A stretch of DNA of 64,000 bases from Streptomyces hyderabadensis. GTDB lineage: Bacteria > Actinomycetota > Actinomycetes > Streptomycetales > Streptomycetaceae. Shown piece by piece: positions 25,942 through 35,582 of this stretch. The translations under genes were made by a program, and so were the position numbers. Position 1 is the first letter of the stretch; every line of letters starts with the position of its first letter. The stretch covers positions 124,001 through 188,000 of the forward strand of contig NZ_JAIOJZ010000005.1 of NCBI RefSeq assembly GCF_020404845.1. The letters are read 5' to 3'. The notes under the pieces are model-generated. The model saw only the letters and a list, made by a program, of their open reading frames with translations. It was not told where the DNA came from and did no database searches.

Positions 25942-26691
25942 GTGAGCAACGATCCGACGACGCCCGTCCCCGCCCCCACCCCCGACGCACCCGTGCCCGA
26001 CAGTCCCTTCCGTCCCGAGCCCGGCGACCGCGACCTCGCGCCGCAGTTCGTGCTCCCGCTGGTGGTGCGCATCGAACGGGCGGCGCCGCCGTCCCGTACC
26101 GACGCGCTGGAGACCGCGGCCCGGGCGGTGCTGGTGATGCTGGGCGACGAGCGCTCGACCGGTGACGGCGAGTGGGCGCGGGCGATGCGGGACTGGCAGG
26201 ACGCCCGCATCCGCAAGGTCGTGCGGCGGGCCCGCGGCGCGGAGTGGCGGCGCGCCGAGGCGCTGCCCGGCATCACGGTCACCGGCAAGAGCGCCGAGGT
26301 GCGGGTCTTCCCGCCGGTCCCGCTGGACGGCTGGCCCAAGGACCTGGCCCGTCTCCAGGTCTCCGGCACCGACCTCGACGACCCCGAGCCGCCGGCCGGT
26401 GCCGACCCCGGCGCGCCGGTGCTCTGGCTGAACCCGGACCTGGAGATGTCGGCGGGCAAGGCGATGGCCCAGGCCGGTCACGGCGCTCAGCTCGCCTGGT
26501 GGGAGCTGTCCGAGGACGAGCGCACGGCCTGGCGCGACGCGGGCTTCCCGCTGTCGGTGCGCACCGCGGACCCGGCCCGCTGGACCGGCCTCACCACCGG
26601 CGGCCTGCCGGTGGTGCGCGACGCGGGGTTCACGGAGATCGCCCCGGGCTCGTGCACGGTGGTGGCGGACCACCCGGCGCTGCGGCGGTAG
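25942..26691 (+). CDS. PTH2-family peptidyl-tRNA hydrolase-like protein
   Basis: A 249-residue protein whose C-terminal half (about 150-249) carries the PTH2 fold: 'LWLNPDLEMSAGKAMAQAGH' followed by 'GAQLAWW' (the G-K-x-x-x-Q-x-x-H active-site helix), then 'TTGGLPVVRDAGFTEIAPGS' and 'CTVVADHP'. PTH2 enzymes, best known from archaea and eukaryotes, release peptides stalled on tRNA. Actinobacteria also have the canonical Pth, so this copy may act on another substrate. The N-terminal half is an uncharacterised helical extension. GTG 25942, divergent from the ABC ATPase. Confidence 0.85.
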   Translation: MSNDPTTPVPAPTPDAPVPDSPFRPEPGDRDLAPQFVLPLVVRIERAAPPSRTDALETAARAVLVMLGDERSTGDGEWARAMRDWQDARIRKVVRRARGAEWRRAEALPGITVTGKSAEVRVFPPVPLDGWPKDLARLQVSGTDLDDPEPPAGADPGAPVLWLNPDLEMSAGKAMAQAGHGAQLAWWELSEDERTAWRDAGFPLSVRTADPARWTGLTTGGLPVVRDAGFTEIAPGSCTVVADHPALRR

Positions 26692-26802
26692 GAACCCCGG
26701 GGTGCCGAAAGCTCAGATGTTGCTCTGAACAAGCCGCCTCGGGGGTTCGCCCCGGGCGGGGTGGGCGATACCCCCGACATGTGCGCTGGAGGGGAGGCAA
26801 CC

Positions 26803-28137
26803 ATGGAGCGCTTGGCACCGCTGGGCACCGGTATCGGGTGGCGGCCGGAGATCGCGGACGTCGTCGAGGGGATGCCCGGCATCGACTGGGTCGAGGCCGT
26901 GTCCGAGAACCTGTGTCCCGGGCACCTGCCGGACTCGCTGCTGCGGCTGCGCGAGCGCGGGGTGACCGTCGTGCCGCACGGGGTCTCGCTCGGGCTCGGC
27001 GGCGCGGACCGGCCGGACCCGGGGCGGCTGGCGGCGCTGGCCGAACGCGCGCAGGTCCTGGGGTCGCCGCTGGTCACCGAGCACATCGCGTTCGTGCGGG
27101 CGGGCGGCCCGCTGACCGCGTCGCCGCGGATGGAGGCGGGACATCTGCTGCCCGTGCCGCGCACCCGGGACGCCCTCGACGTGCTGTGCGAGAACGTCCG
27201 CATCGCCCAGGACGCGCTGCCCGTGCCGCTCGCCGTGGAGAACATCGCCGCGCTGGTCTCCTGGCCGGACGAGGAGCTGACGGAGGGGCAGTTCCTGTAC
27301 GAGCTGGCCGACCGGACCGGCGTGCGGCTGCTGATCGACGTGGCGAACCTGCACACCAACCACGTCAATCTGGGCGAGGACCCGGCCCGGGCGCTCGGCG
27401 AACTGCCCCTGGAGGCCCTCGCCTACGTCCATGTCGCGGGCGGTTTCGAGCGGGACGGCGTCTGGCACGACAGCCACGCCCACCCCGTTCCGCGGCCGGT
27501 GCTCGACATCCTGACCGACCTGGCCTCGCGCGTCGCACCGCCGGGCGTGCTGCTGGAGCGGGACGAGAACTTCCCCGGCGGCGACGAGTTGCACGGCGAG
27601 GTGGAGGCGATCCGCACCGCCGTGCAGCAGGGGCGGGCGGCCCGTACGGCGGCGGCCGGCAGCGGGATCGCCGCCCGCACCTCGCCCGCCGGCAACGACG
27701 CAGGCTCCGGCGCCGACGACGCCGTACGGCAGCGGCTCGGGCTGGCGCAGGCCGCGCTGCTGTCGGCGCTGGTCGCGGGGACACCGGCGCCCGAGGGGTT
27801 CGACCGGGTGCGGCTGGGGGTGCAGGCCCGGGCGCTGGCCGGGAAGCGGGCCGACGTGGTCGCGAAGGTCGCGCCCGAACTGCCGGTGATCCTGGGGACG
27901 CGGTACCGGCCGGCCTTCCTCGCCTACGCCCAGACCCGCCCGATGACCGGGGGCTACCGCCGGGACGCCCTCGACTTCGTCGCGCACGTGCTGCGGACGG
28001 CGGCCCGGGACGAGGAGCCGGTTGCGCGGCGGGAGTTGCGGGAGTGGTGGCTGGAACGGTCGGGTCCGGTGCCGCGGTCGACGCGTCCCGGGGTCCGTCT
28101 GGCCCGTGCGACCAGGCGCGTTCTGCTGCGCCGCTGA
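26803..28137 (+). CDS. DUF692 (MbnB/TglH-like) multinuclear iron enzyme with C-terminal partner-like domain
   Basis: A 444-residue protein. Residues 1-280 form a DUF692 TIM barrel with the expected metal ligands: '[11 protein letters not shown]', 'LVTEHIAFV', '[11 protein letters not shown]', '[15 protein letters not shown]', 'YVHVAGG', '[12 protein letters not shown]' and 'LERDENFPG'. DUF692 members MbnB and TglH use mixed-valent iron to modify cysteines in ribosomal peptides. Residues about 290-444 are a basic, Leu/Ala-rich extra domain, possibly a substrate-docking or precursor-recognition module. GGAGGGGAGG precedes ATG 26803. A TIGR04222-type membrane protein gene follows 117 bp later; no Cys-rich precursor is found nearby. 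Confidence 0.88.
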   Translation: MERLAPLGTGIGWRPEIADVVEGMPGIDWVEAVSENLCPGHLPDSLLRLRERGVTVVPHGVSLGLGGADRPDPGRLAALAERAQVLGSPLVTEHIAFVRAGGPLTASPRMEAGHLLPVPRTRDALDVLCENVRIAQDALPVPLAVENIAALVSWPDEELTEGQFLYELADRTGVRLLIDVANLHTNHVNLGEDPARALGELPLEALAYVHVAGGFERDGVWHDSHAHPVPRPVLDILTDLASRVAPPGVLLERDENFPGGDELHGEVEAIRTAVQQGRAARTAAAGSGIAARTSPAGNDAGSGADDAVRQRLGLAQAALLSALVAGTPAPEGFDRVRLGVQARALAGKRADVVAKVAPELPVILGTRYRPAFLAYAQTRPMTGGYRRDALDFVAHVLRTAARDEEPVARRELREWWLERSGPVPRSTRPGVRLARATRRVLLRR

Positions 28138-28254
28138 ACCGCGGGCGCACCCGGGCGGACATCCTCAAACGGAACGTCACATACCCACAACGCTACGTCC
28201 CGGAATGTGAACAGGGCATGGCGCAGGCGAAAGCGCTTGGCATAGAAGTACGGC

Positions 28255-29052
28255 ATGTTCTGGGTCCTTTTCCTCCTGTCGGCCTGGGCCGTCGCCGGCC
28301 TCGCGTGCCTGCGGCTGTGCCTGGCCGCCGTGCGCGCGGCGGCCGTCGAACCGCGCGCCGCCGTCGCTGACCACACGCTGACGCTGTACGAGGCGGCGTT
28401 CCTGTCCGGCGGCCCGCGGCGGGTGGCCGACCTGACGCTGGTCTCGATGGCACGCCAGCGCCGGCTGCTGCTCGCCCACACCGGCTGGGCGACCGTCGTC
28501 GACCCCTGCGGCCGGGACGACATGGAGCGCTCGGTCATCGGGGCGATAGGGCCCGGGGGGCAGTCGCGGATAGCGCCGGTACGGGCCGCCGCGGCCGCCG
28601 CCGACGCGGTACGGAGCCTGGCCGACCGGCTGGTCGGAGCGGGTCTCGCGCTGCCCGAGGGCGGCGCCGGTGGCGTCGCGGCCGGGGTGCGGCGGGTGCG
28701 GGTCGCCGCGGTGAGCGTGTGCGCGCTGGGCCTGGTCGCCCTGGCGCTGCCGCTGCCCGCCACCGAGCCGCGGCTGCTCATCGCCCTCTGGTTCGCGCTG
28801 CCGCTCGCCCTGACGCTCGGGTGCCTCGCCATCACCCGGATGGAGATCCACCCGTACTCGCGCTGGGCCTCCCCCGCCGGGCAGCGGCTGGTCGGCGCCC
28901 TCGTCCGGCAGGCCGACGGCACGGCGGACGACCGGACCTTCCTCACCTCCGTCGCGGTGCGCGGCGTGCACGCGATCGGCGAACCGGACCTGCGCGCGGC
29001 CTTCGCCCACCGCGAGAAGCATGCCGGGGACCACTGGGAGCGCCAGGCCTGA
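28255..29052 (+). CDS. TIGR04222-type membrane protein
   Basis: A 265-residue protein. It has an N-terminal membrane helix ('MFWVLFLLSAWAVAGLACLR'), then the conserved 'YEAAFLSGGPRRVADLTLVS' and 'MARQRRLLLAHTGWATVV' segment (about 40-80) that I associate with TIGR04222. Two central membrane helices follow ('VSVCALGLVALALPLP', 'LLIALWFALPLALTLGCLA'). Family members elsewhere often end in Gly/Cys-rich tails; this one ends in a plain charged tail (KHAGDHWERQA). Its position directly after a DUF692 gene recurs in Streptomyces as far as I recall and suggests joint function. Biochemical role unknown. Confidence 0.78.
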   Translation: MFWVLFLLSAWAVAGLACLRLCLAAVRAAAVEPRAAVADHTLTLYEAAFLSGGPRRVADLTLVSMARQRRLLLAHTGWATVVDPCGRDDMERSVIGAIGPGGQSRIAPVRAAAAAADAVRSLADRLVGAGLALPEGGAGGVAAGVRRVRVAAVSVCALGLVALALPLPATEPRLLIALWFALPLALTLGCLAITRMEIHPYSRWASPAGQRLVGALVRQADGTADDRTFLTSVAVRGVHAIGEPDLRAAFAHREKHAGDHWERQA

Positions 29053-29169
29053 GACGCCGGGGGCGCACGGAGGCACTCGGCGGCGACACCCGCGGGCGGT
29101 GCTTGCCCCGCCCGGCCGGTGAACGAAACATCCCTTGTGTCACTCCCCGTGCCACCGAAGGGATACGCG

Positions 29170-30774
29170 ATGCGAGCTGCCGCCCTCTACTCGGCCGCCG
29201 GGTCCTTGCTGCTGCTGACCGCCCTCGCCGTCGCCCCGGCCCGGGCGGCGCACGAGGCCGGGCCCGGGTCCGCCGAGGCGCGCGGTACCGAGGTGGCCGC
29301 CCGGCGCGCGGCGGCGGCCGGGATCGAGTTCGGCAGCTGCCCGAAGGCGGCGGAGCTGCCGGCCGGCCTGCGCTGCGGCACCGTGTCCGTGCCGCTGGAC
29401 TACGCCCAGCCCGACGGGAAGCGGATCGAGCTGACCGTCAGCCGGATGCGGGCCACCCACAAGGACCCGGAGGACGCCGGGCGCGAGGTCCCCGGCCGGG
29501 GCGCCCTGCTCTACAACCCCGGCGGCCCCGGCGCGTCCGGGCTGTACTTCCCGCTGGTGGGCATGGTGCCCGAGTGGAAGCGCATCGCCGCCGCCTACGA
29601 CCTCGTCGGGTACGCCCCGCGCGGGGTCGCCCCCTCCGCCCCGCTGTCCTGCCAGGACCCCGGGGACTTCTTCAAGGGGCCCCGGCCGGCGCCGGCGCGG
29701 CCCTCGGACGCGTACAAAAAGCAGCGCGCCGCCGAGGCCGAGGCGTACGCACGCGGCTGCGCGGAGCGCGGCGGGGACGGCCTGCGGCACTACCACTCGC
29801 TCAACAACGCCCGCGACCTGGAGGTCCTCCGCGCCGCGCTGGGCGAGCGGCGGCTCACGTTCATGGGCGCGTCGTACGGCACCTATCTCGGCGCGCTGTA
29901 CGCCGAGCTGTTCCCCTCGCACGTGCGGCGGATGGTGTTCGACGCGGTGGTCGACCCCGACCCCGAGCGGATCTGGTACCGCAACAACCTGGAGCAGTCG
30001 GAGGCGTTCGAGGACCGCTGGGACGACTTCAAGGAGTGGGTCGCCGGGCACGACGACGTGTACGGGCTCGGGGACCGGCCGCGGAAGGTGCAGGACGCCT
30101 ACGAGGAGGCGAGCGCGCGGCTGGCGGCGGAGCCCGCGGGCGGGACGGTGGGGCCCGCGCAGTTGCAGGGCGCGATGCTGAAGGCCGGGTACTACGACGA
30201 CTACTGGCCGCACCGCGCCGAGGCGCTGTCGGCGTACCTGAAGGGCGATCCGCAGCCGCTGATCGACCAGGCGGGGACGCGGACCGCGGAGGGCGCGGCG
30301 GGGGCGGAGAACTCCAACGCCGTGTACACCGCCGTCGAGTGCAACGACGCGCCCTGGCCGACGGACTTCGCGGTCTGGGACCGGGACAACACCCGGCTGG
30401 CCCGGCGGGCGCCGTTCGAGACCTGGGACAACGTGTGGACGAATCTGCCGTGCGCCTACTGGCGGGCGCCGCGGCAGCGGCCCCTGGACGTGCGCACGGC
30501 GCCGGGTGAGCTGCCGCCGACGCTGATCCTGGCCGCCGAGCGGGACGCGGCGACGCCGTACGAGGGCGCGCGGGAGCTGCGGCGGCGGCTGGCGGGCTCG
30601 GTGCTGGTGACCGAGCGGGACGCGGGGACGCACGGCATCGCGGGCGGCCCCAACGCCTGCGTCAACGGCCACCTGGAGGCGTACCTGCTGGAGGACCGCC
30701 TCCCGGCGCGGGACACGTCGTGCGCCCCGCGCCCGGAGCCGAAGCCGAGGCAAGCCACGGCACCGAAGGCCTGA
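29170..30774 (+). CDS. Secreted alpha/beta-hydrolase (tripeptidyl aminopeptidase-like)
   Basis: A 534-residue exported serine hydrolase. A Sec signal ('LYSAAGSLLLLTALAVAPARA') is cleaved near residue 26. 'CGTVSVPLDYAQPDGKRIEL' and 'LLYNPGGPGASGL' (oxyanion region) precede the nucleophile elbow 'FMGASYGTYLGALYAELFP' (G-x-S-Y-G). The C-terminal TAP-like domain has 'TLILAAERDAATPYEGAREL' (Asp) and 'GTHGIAGGPNACV' (His). It resembles the Streptomyces tripeptidyl aminopeptidases that trim secreted proteins. ATG 29170 with a GAAGGGA site gives a proper signal peptide. It meets hemQ tail-to-tail with no gap. Confidence 0.92.
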   Translation: MRAAALYSAAGSLLLLTALAVAPARAAHEAGPGSAEARGTEVAARRAAAAGIEFGSCPKAAELPAGLRCGTVSVPLDYAQPDGKRIELTVSRMRATHKDPEDAGREVPGRGALLYNPGGPGASGLYFPLVGMVPEWKRIAAAYDLVGYAPRGVAPSAPLSCQDPGDFFKGPRPAPARPSDAYKKQRAAEAEAYARGCAERGGDGLRHYHSLNNARDLEVLRAALGERRLTFMGASYGTYLGALYAELFPSHVRRMVFDAVVDPDPERIWYRNNLEQSEAFEDRWDDFKEWVAGHDDVYGLGDRPRKVQDAYEEASARLAAEPAGGTVGPAQLQGAMLKAGYYDDYWPHRAEALSAYLKGDPQPLIDQAGTRTAEGAAGAENSNAVYTAVECNDAPWPTDFAVWDRDNTRLARRAPFETWDNVWTNLPCAYWRAPRQRPLDVRTAPGELPPTLILAAERDAATPYEGARELRRRLAGSVLVTERDAGTHGIAGGPNACVNGHLEAYLLEDRLPARDTSCAPRPEPKPRQATAPKA

Positions 30775-31506
30775 CTAAGCCAGCCCGGCGACCAGCTCGC
30801 CGATGTCCTTGCGGCGCCCCGTGAAGAACGGGATCTCCTCGCGGACGTGGCGGCGGGCCTCGGAGCCGCGCAGGTGGCGCATGAGGTCGACGATGCGGTG
30901 CAGTTCGTCGGCCTCGAAGGCGAGGATCCACTCGTAGTCGCCCAGCGAGAAGGAGGCGACCGTGTTGGCGCGCACGTCCGGGTAGCCGCGGGCCATCTTG
31001 CCGTGGTCGGCGAGCATGCGGCGGCGGTCCTCGTCGGGCAGCAGGTACCAGTCGTAGGAGCGCACGAACGGGTAGACGCTGATGTAGTCGCGCGGCGTCT
31101 CGTCGGCCAGGAAGGCCGGGATGTGCGAGCGGTTGAACTCGGCGGGGCGGTGCAGCGCCATGTTCGACCAGACCGGCTCCAGCGCGCGGCCGAGCTTGGT
31201 GCGGCGGAAGAGGTTGTACGCCTCCTGGAGCTGGTCGGCGGTCTCGGCGTGCCACCAGATCATCAGGTCGGCGTCGGCGCGCAGACCGGACAGGTCGTAG
31301 GTGCCGCGGATCGTCACGTCCTTGGCGGCGAGCTGGTCGAACAGCTCCTGGACCTCGTCGGCGTACCCGGCACGGTCCTCGGGGAGGGTGTCCTTGAGCT
31401 TGAACACGGACCAGAGGGTGTAGCGGATGACCTCGTTGAGGTCCTTGGCCAGCTTGCCCTTGTTCGGGATCCGCTCGGCGGCGGGGGTGGAGGCGTCGTC
31501 ACTCAT
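30775..31506 (-). CDS. hemQ: Coproheme decarboxylase HemQ (ChdC, chlorite-dismutase fold)
   Basis: A 243-residue cytosolic enzyme that decarboxylates coproheme III to haem b, the last step of the Gram-positive coproporphyrin-dependent pathway. Recognised by '[20 protein letters not shown]', '[20 protein letters not shown]' (containing the conserved Tyr) and '[11 protein letters not shown]' (proximal His). The distal Arg of true chlorite dismutases is not expected. Its ATG is four bases after the hemG stop, so both are co-translated from one minus-strand operon. Confidence 0.96.
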   Translation of the reverse strand: MSDDASTPAAERIPNKGKLAKDLNEVIRYTLWSVFKLKDTLPEDRAGYADEVQELFDQLAAKDVTIRGTYDLSGLRADADLMIWWHAETADQLQEAYNLFRRTKLGRALEPVWSNMALHRPAEFNRSHIPAFLADETPRDYISVYPFVRSYDWYLLPDEDRRRMLADHGKMARGYPDVRANTVASFSLGDYEWILAFEADELHRIVDLMRHLRGSEARRHVREEIPFFTGRRKDIGELVAGLA

Positions 31507-31510
31507 GGCC

Positions 31511-32995
31511 CTATTCTCCCGCTCCGCCGTGCAGGCTCTGCACCGGGTGGGCGGTGAGCTGCTCCACACCGCGCAGGTCGCCCCGGATCTGGTCGGCGGC
31601 GGCGTAGGCGCTGGCGATGCTCGCCGGGATGCCGACGCCGTCGTAGGCCGCGCCGCACACCGCGAGCCCGGGGAGTTTCGCGACGTGCTCGCGGACCCGG
31701 GCCACGCGCGCGTGGTGACCGACGGGGTACTGCGGCAGGCCGTCCTGCCAGCGGGTGACGCGGGTGGCGACCGGCTCGGCGGTCAGCCCGGTGGCCTCGG
31801 CGAGGTCGTGCCGGGAGACGGCGACGAGGCCCGCGTCGTCGCGGCCGAGGATCTCCGTGTCGCCGTACCGGCCGACCGAGGCGCGCAGGACGACCAGGTC
31901 CGGGTCCTCGTCGGCGATCCAGCCCCACTTGCGGGAGGCGAAGGTGGACGCCTTGATGGTGTGCCCGTCGACCGGCGGCACGAGGAAGCCGCTGCCCTCG
32001 GGGAGCGCGGCGGCCTCCGAGCGGCGGTAGGCGAGGGTGATCAGGGCCATCGAGGCGTACTCCACCGCGGACAGCTCGGCCGCGGCGGCGGGCGCCTCGG
32101 CGCGCAGCAGCCCGGCGGCGGGCCCGGCCGGGACGGCGACGACGACCGCGTCGGCGTGCAGCACCCGGTCGCCGGCGACGATCCGCCAGCCGTCGGACGC
32201 GGTGCGGCGCAGCTCGGTGACGGGCGCGCGGGTGACGATCTCGCCGCCGCGCGCGCGGACCGAGTCGGCGACGGCGGGCGGCAGGGTGCCGATGCCGCCC
32301 TCGATGCCCATGAACACCGGGCCGCTGGGCGGTGAGGTGGCCGTGCGGCCCTGGAGGGCGCGGACCGCCTCGGTGAGGGAGGTGTGGGTGCGGGCGGCCT
32401 CGAAGAGCTGGGGTACGGCCGAGCGCAGGGAGATGCGGTAGGCGTCGCCCGCGTAGACGCCGCCCAGCAGGGGTTCGACGAGGCGGTCGACGACCTCGCG
32501 GCCCAGCCGCGCGGCGACGTACTCCCCCACCGCCACGTCGTCGCCGACCTCGGTGCGGGGCAGCTCGGCGTCGCGCTCGATGCGGGCGAGCCCTTCCTCG
32601 GAGAGCACGCCGGACAGGGCGGCCGCGGTGCCGGGGACGCCCATGACGTGGCCCTTGGGCATGGGGCGCAGGGCGCCGCGGGTCCACAGCGAGGCCGACG
32701 CGGTGGACGGCGGCTGGAGGCGGCCGGCGAGTCCGGCGGCGCGGGCCAGGCCGACGGCCTCGGGGCGGCGGGCCAGCATCGACTCGGCGCCGAGGTCGAC
32801 GCGTACTCCGGCGATCTCGCCGGGCAGCAGCTTGCCGCCGACGCGGTCGGACGCCTCCAGGACGGTCACCCGGGCGCCGCCCTCCAGGAGGCGGTGGGCG
32901 GCGGCCAGTCCGGCGATGCCGGCTCCGACGACGACTACGTGTCCGGGTCCCGCTTCCGGTGGGAACTCACCCGTTGGGGTCTCGCTTGCGCTCAT
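31511..32995 (-). CDS. hemG: Coproporphyrinogen III / protoporphyrinogen oxidase (HemY/CgoX type)
   Basis: A 494-residue FAD enzyme. The N-terminal dinucleotide fold '[20 protein letters not shown]' (about 19-38) is followed by '[17 protein letters not shown]', '[20 protein letters not shown]' and C-terminal '[18 protein letters not shown]'. In actinobacteria this enzyme oxidises coproporphyrinogen III to coproporphyrin III, upstream of the HemQ step, so the adjacency is functional. The cgoX/hemY name is more exact than the older hemG usage in Streptomyces annotation. ATG 32995, divergent from the DUF4349 lipoprotein. Confidence 0.95.
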   Translation of the reverse strand: MSASETPTGEFPPEAGPGHVVVVGAGIAGLAAAHRLLEGGARVTVLEASDRVGGKLLPGEIAGVRVDLGAESMLARRPEAVGLARAAGLAGRLQPPSTASASLWTRGALRPMPKGHVMGVPGTAAALSGVLSEEGLARIERDAELPRTEVGDDVAVGEYVAARLGREVVDRLVEPLLGGVYAGDAYRISLRSAVPQLFEAARTHTSLTEAVRALQGRTATSPPSGPVFMGIEGGIGTLPPAVADSVRARGGEIVTRAPVTELRRTASDGWRIVAGDRVLHADAVVVAVPAGPAAGLLRAEAPAAAAELSAVEYASMALITLAYRRSEAAALPEGSGFLVPPVDGHTIKASTFASRKWGWIADEDPDLVVLRASVGRYGDTEILGRDDAGLVAVSRHDLAEATGLTAEPVATRVTRWQDGLPQYPVGHHARVARVREHVAKLPGLAVCGAAYDGVGIPASIASAYAAADQIRGDLRGVEQLTAHPVQSLHGGAGE

Positions 32996-33132
32996 GACCC
33001 CAGCGTCTCAGACGTCACCGACGGTCCCGCGAGTCCGGACCGTGATCTCTTCGGAACCGTTCCGCGCCGTCGTGCGGGCCCCCGCGCGCGTCGTAGTGAC
33101 ATCAGTCGCTACGACCCCGGGGGGTACCCACG

Positions 33133-34113
33133 ATGCAGACACGACGGGCAACGACGAGAAAGTGCCTGCCGCCCGCCCGCGCCCTGGCCGGCCTGCTGCT
33201 GGTCACGGCGCTCGCGCTCACCGGCTGCAGCGCGTCGGACTCCGGGTCGGACGCGGGCGGCGGAGCCAAGGCGGCCGCGCCGCAGGAGGGGGCGCGGGCG
33301 GAGGGCTCGCAGGCCGACGGCAAGGCGGGCGCGGCCGGTGAGGCCGGCACCGGCGCGAGCGCCCCGCCGAAGCTCGCCCCGGCCCACATCATCCGCACCG
33401 TCTCGCTGAGCGTCCAGGTCGAGGACACGCCCAAGGCGCTCGCCGCGGCCCGCACGGCCACCGAGGACGCGGGCGGTTACGTCGGTGACGAGTCCACCAC
33501 CCGGGACGCGGAGGGCCACGAGCGGACCGAGGTGACGCTGCGGGTGCCCGTGGAACGGTACGAGGACGTGCTCGACGAGCTGGCGGGCGCCGGGAAGCTG
33601 CTCAGCCGCAAGGCGAAGGCCGAGGACGTCACCGACCAGGTGGTGGACGTGGACAGCCGGGTGAAGTCGCAGCGCGCCAGCGTGGCCCGGGTGCGCGAGC
33701 TGATGGACCGGGCGACGGAGCTGGACGACGTGGTGACCCTGGAGGGCGAGCTGAGCACCCGCCAGGCGGAGCTGGAGGCGCTGCTGGCCCGGCAGGCGGC
33801 CCTGAAGGACCGCACCAGCCTGGCCACCATCACCCTGTCGCTGTCGGAGACGCCGATCAAGCACGTCGAGAAGAAGGACGACGAGGACCCCGGGTTCCTG
33901 GACGCCCTGGCCGGGGGCTGGGACGCCTTCGTGACGATGCTGCGCTGGCTTGCGGTGGTGCTCGGCGCCGTGCTGCCGTTCGCCGCGGTGGCGGCGCTGC
34001 TCGTGCTGCTGTGGCTGCGGGTCGTACGCCCCCGGCTGCCGCGCCGCCCGGCACCGGCGGCGGCACCGCGCGGGGCGGCGGCGCCCGGTGCGGAGGGCGG
34101 CGGCGAGGACTGA
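33133..34113 (+). CDS. DUF4349 lipoprotein
   Basis: A 326-residue protein. It has a lipoprotein signal ('LAGLLLVTALALTGC', lipobox LTG|C near 30), a low-complexity Ala/Gly linker, and then DUF4349: 'IIRTVSLSVQVEDTPKALAA', 'GGYVGDEST', 'RVPVERYEDVLDELAGAGKL' and 'QVVDVDSRVKSQRASVARVR'. A coiled coil continues through 'LEGELSTRQAELEALLARQA'. A C-terminal membrane helix ('LAVVLGAVLPFAAVAALLVL') and a basic cytoplasmic tail end it, so both ends are membrane-anchored. Function unknown. A short inverted repeat GTCGTAG/CTACGAC (33090-33115) lies just upstream. Confidence 0.9.
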   Translation: MQTRRATTRKCLPPARALAGLLLVTALALTGCSASDSGSDAGGGAKAAAPQEGARAEGSQADGKAGAAGEAGTGASAPPKLAPAHIIRTVSLSVQVEDTPKALAAARTATEDAGGYVGDESTTRDAEGHERTEVTLRVPVERYEDVLDELAGAGKLLSRKAKAEDVTDQVVDVDSRVKSQRASVARVRELMDRATELDDVVTLEGELSTRQAELEALLARQAALKDRTSLATITLSLSETPIKHVEKKDDEDPGFLDALAGGWDAFVTMLRWLAVVLGAVLPFAAVAALLVLLWLRVVRPRLPRRPAPAAAPRGAAAPGAEGGGED

Positions 34114-34140
34114 AGTGCCCCGCCCGCGTAGCGTGTTCGC

Positions 34141-35568
34141 ATGAGCATGGGCAAGAGCACCGGCACCGATACCGGCACGGGCGCCGCGGGCGGTACGAGG
34201 GAGCGGCTGGTCGTCGTCGGCGGCGACGCGGCGGGGATGTCCGCGGCGTCCCAGGCGCGCCGGCTGCGGGGCCCGGACGAGCTGGAGATCGTGGCGTTCG
34301 AACGCGGCCACTTCAGCTCGTTCTCGGCCTGCGGCATCCCGTACTGGGTCGGCGGCGACGTGACCGGCCGGGACGCGCTGATCGCGCGCACGCCCGAGGA
34401 GCACCGGGCCCGGGACATCGACCTCAGGATGCGCACCGAGGTCACGGAGATCGACGTGGCCGCAGGGCGGGTCCGCGCGCGCGACGTCGATTCGGGGACG
34501 GAGTCCTGGACGTCGTACGACAAGCTGGTGATCGGGACCGGGGCGCGGCCGGTCCGGCCGGAGCTGCCGGGCATCGACGCGCCCGGGGTGCACGGGGTGC
34601 AGACGCTGGACGACGGGCAGGCCCTGCTGGACACGCTGGCCGGCACGGGTGGCCGGCACGCGGTGGTCGTCGGCGCCGGGTACATCGGCGTGGAGATGGC
34701 CGAGGCGCTGATCAACCGGGGCTACGAGGTGACGGTCGTCAACCGCGGCCGGGAGCCGATGGCCACGCTCGATCCCGACATGGGCCGCCTGGTGCACACG
34801 GCCATGACGGGCCTCGGCATCACCATGGTGAACGACGCCGCGGTCACCACGGTGCTGACCGGGGACGACGGCCGGGTCCGGGCGGTGGCGACGGAGGACG
34901 CCGAGTTCCCGGCGGACGTGGTGGTGCTCGGCATCGGCGTACGGCCCGAGACGGGGCTCGCCCGGGCCGCGGGGCTGCCGCTCGGCGCGCACGGCGGACT
35001 GCTGACCGATCTGGCGATGCGGGTGCGCGGCCACGAGAACATCTGGGCGGGCGGCGACTGCGTGGAGGTGCTCGACCTGGTCTCCGGACAGGAGCGGCAC
35101 ATTCCGCTGGGCACCCACGCCAACAAGCACGGGCAGGTCATCGGCACCAACGTGGGCGGCGGCTACGCCACCTTCCCGGGTGTGGTCGGCACGGCGGTCA
35201 GCAAGGTCTGCGACCTGGAGATCGCGCGGACCGGCCTCAGGGAGAAGGACGCGCTGCGGGCCGGGCTGCGGTTCGTGACGGCGACCATCGAGTCCACCAG
35301 CCGCGCGGGCTACTACCCGAACGCCTCCCCCATGACCGTGAAGATGCTGGCCGAGCGGCGCACCGGGCGGCTGCTGGGGGTGCAGATCGTCGGCCGTGAG
35401 GGCGCGGGCAAGCGGGTCGACATCGCCGCGGTGGCCCTCACGGCCGGGATGACGGTCGAGCAGATGACCGCGCTGGACCTCGGCTACGCGCCGCCCTTCT
35501 CGCCGGTGTGGGACCCGGTGCTGGTGGCCGCGCGCAAGGCGGCCAGGGAGGTCGAGCGGCAGCGCTGA
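34141..35568 (+). CDS. Pyridine nucleotide-disulfide oxidoreductase (CoA-disulfide/NADH oxidase-like)
   Basis: A 475-residue FAD/NAD(P) enzyme. The FAD fold is 'LVVVGGDAAGMSAASQARRL' and the redox-active cysteine is in 'FSSFSACGIPYWVGG', the single-Cys motif of CoA-disulfide reductases and NADH oxidases. The NAD fold is 'HAVVVGAGYIGVEMAEALIN', 'GGDCVEV' is the second FAD motif, and the C-terminal dimerisation domain has 'AGYYPNASPMTVKMLAERRT'. It may recycle a low-molecular-weight disulfide or peroxide in the cytosol. A TAGCGT box six bases before ATG 34141 suggests a leaderless transcript. Confidence 0.92.
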   Translation: MSMGKSTGTDTGTGAAGGTRERLVVVGGDAAGMSAASQARRLRGPDELEIVAFERGHFSSFSACGIPYWVGGDVTGRDALIARTPEEHRARDIDLRMRTEVTEIDVAAGRVRARDVDSGTESWTSYDKLVIGTGARPVRPELPGIDAPGVHGVQTLDDGQALLDTLAGTGGRHAVVVGAGYIGVEMAEALINRGYEVTVVNRGREPMATLDPDMGRLVHTAMTGLGITMVNDAAVTTVLTGDDGRVRAVATEDAEFPADVVVLGIGVRPETGLARAAGLPLGAHGGLLTDLAMRVRGHENIWAGGDCVEVLDLVSGQERHIPLGTHANKHGQVIGTNVGGGYATFPGVVGTAVSKVCDLEIARTGLREKDALRAGLRFVTATIESTSRAGYYPNASPMTVKMLAERRTGRLLGVQIVGREGAGKRVDIAAVALTAGMTVEQMTALDLGYAPPFSPVWDPVLVAARKAAREVERQR

Positions 35569-35582
35569 GGGGGCGCCGCCGG

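Noticed and set aside
28138..28254. Possible RiPP precursor between the DUF692 and TIGR04222-type genes
   Set aside because: The only short frames lack a Cys-rich core, a leader-like region or a ribosome-binding site.
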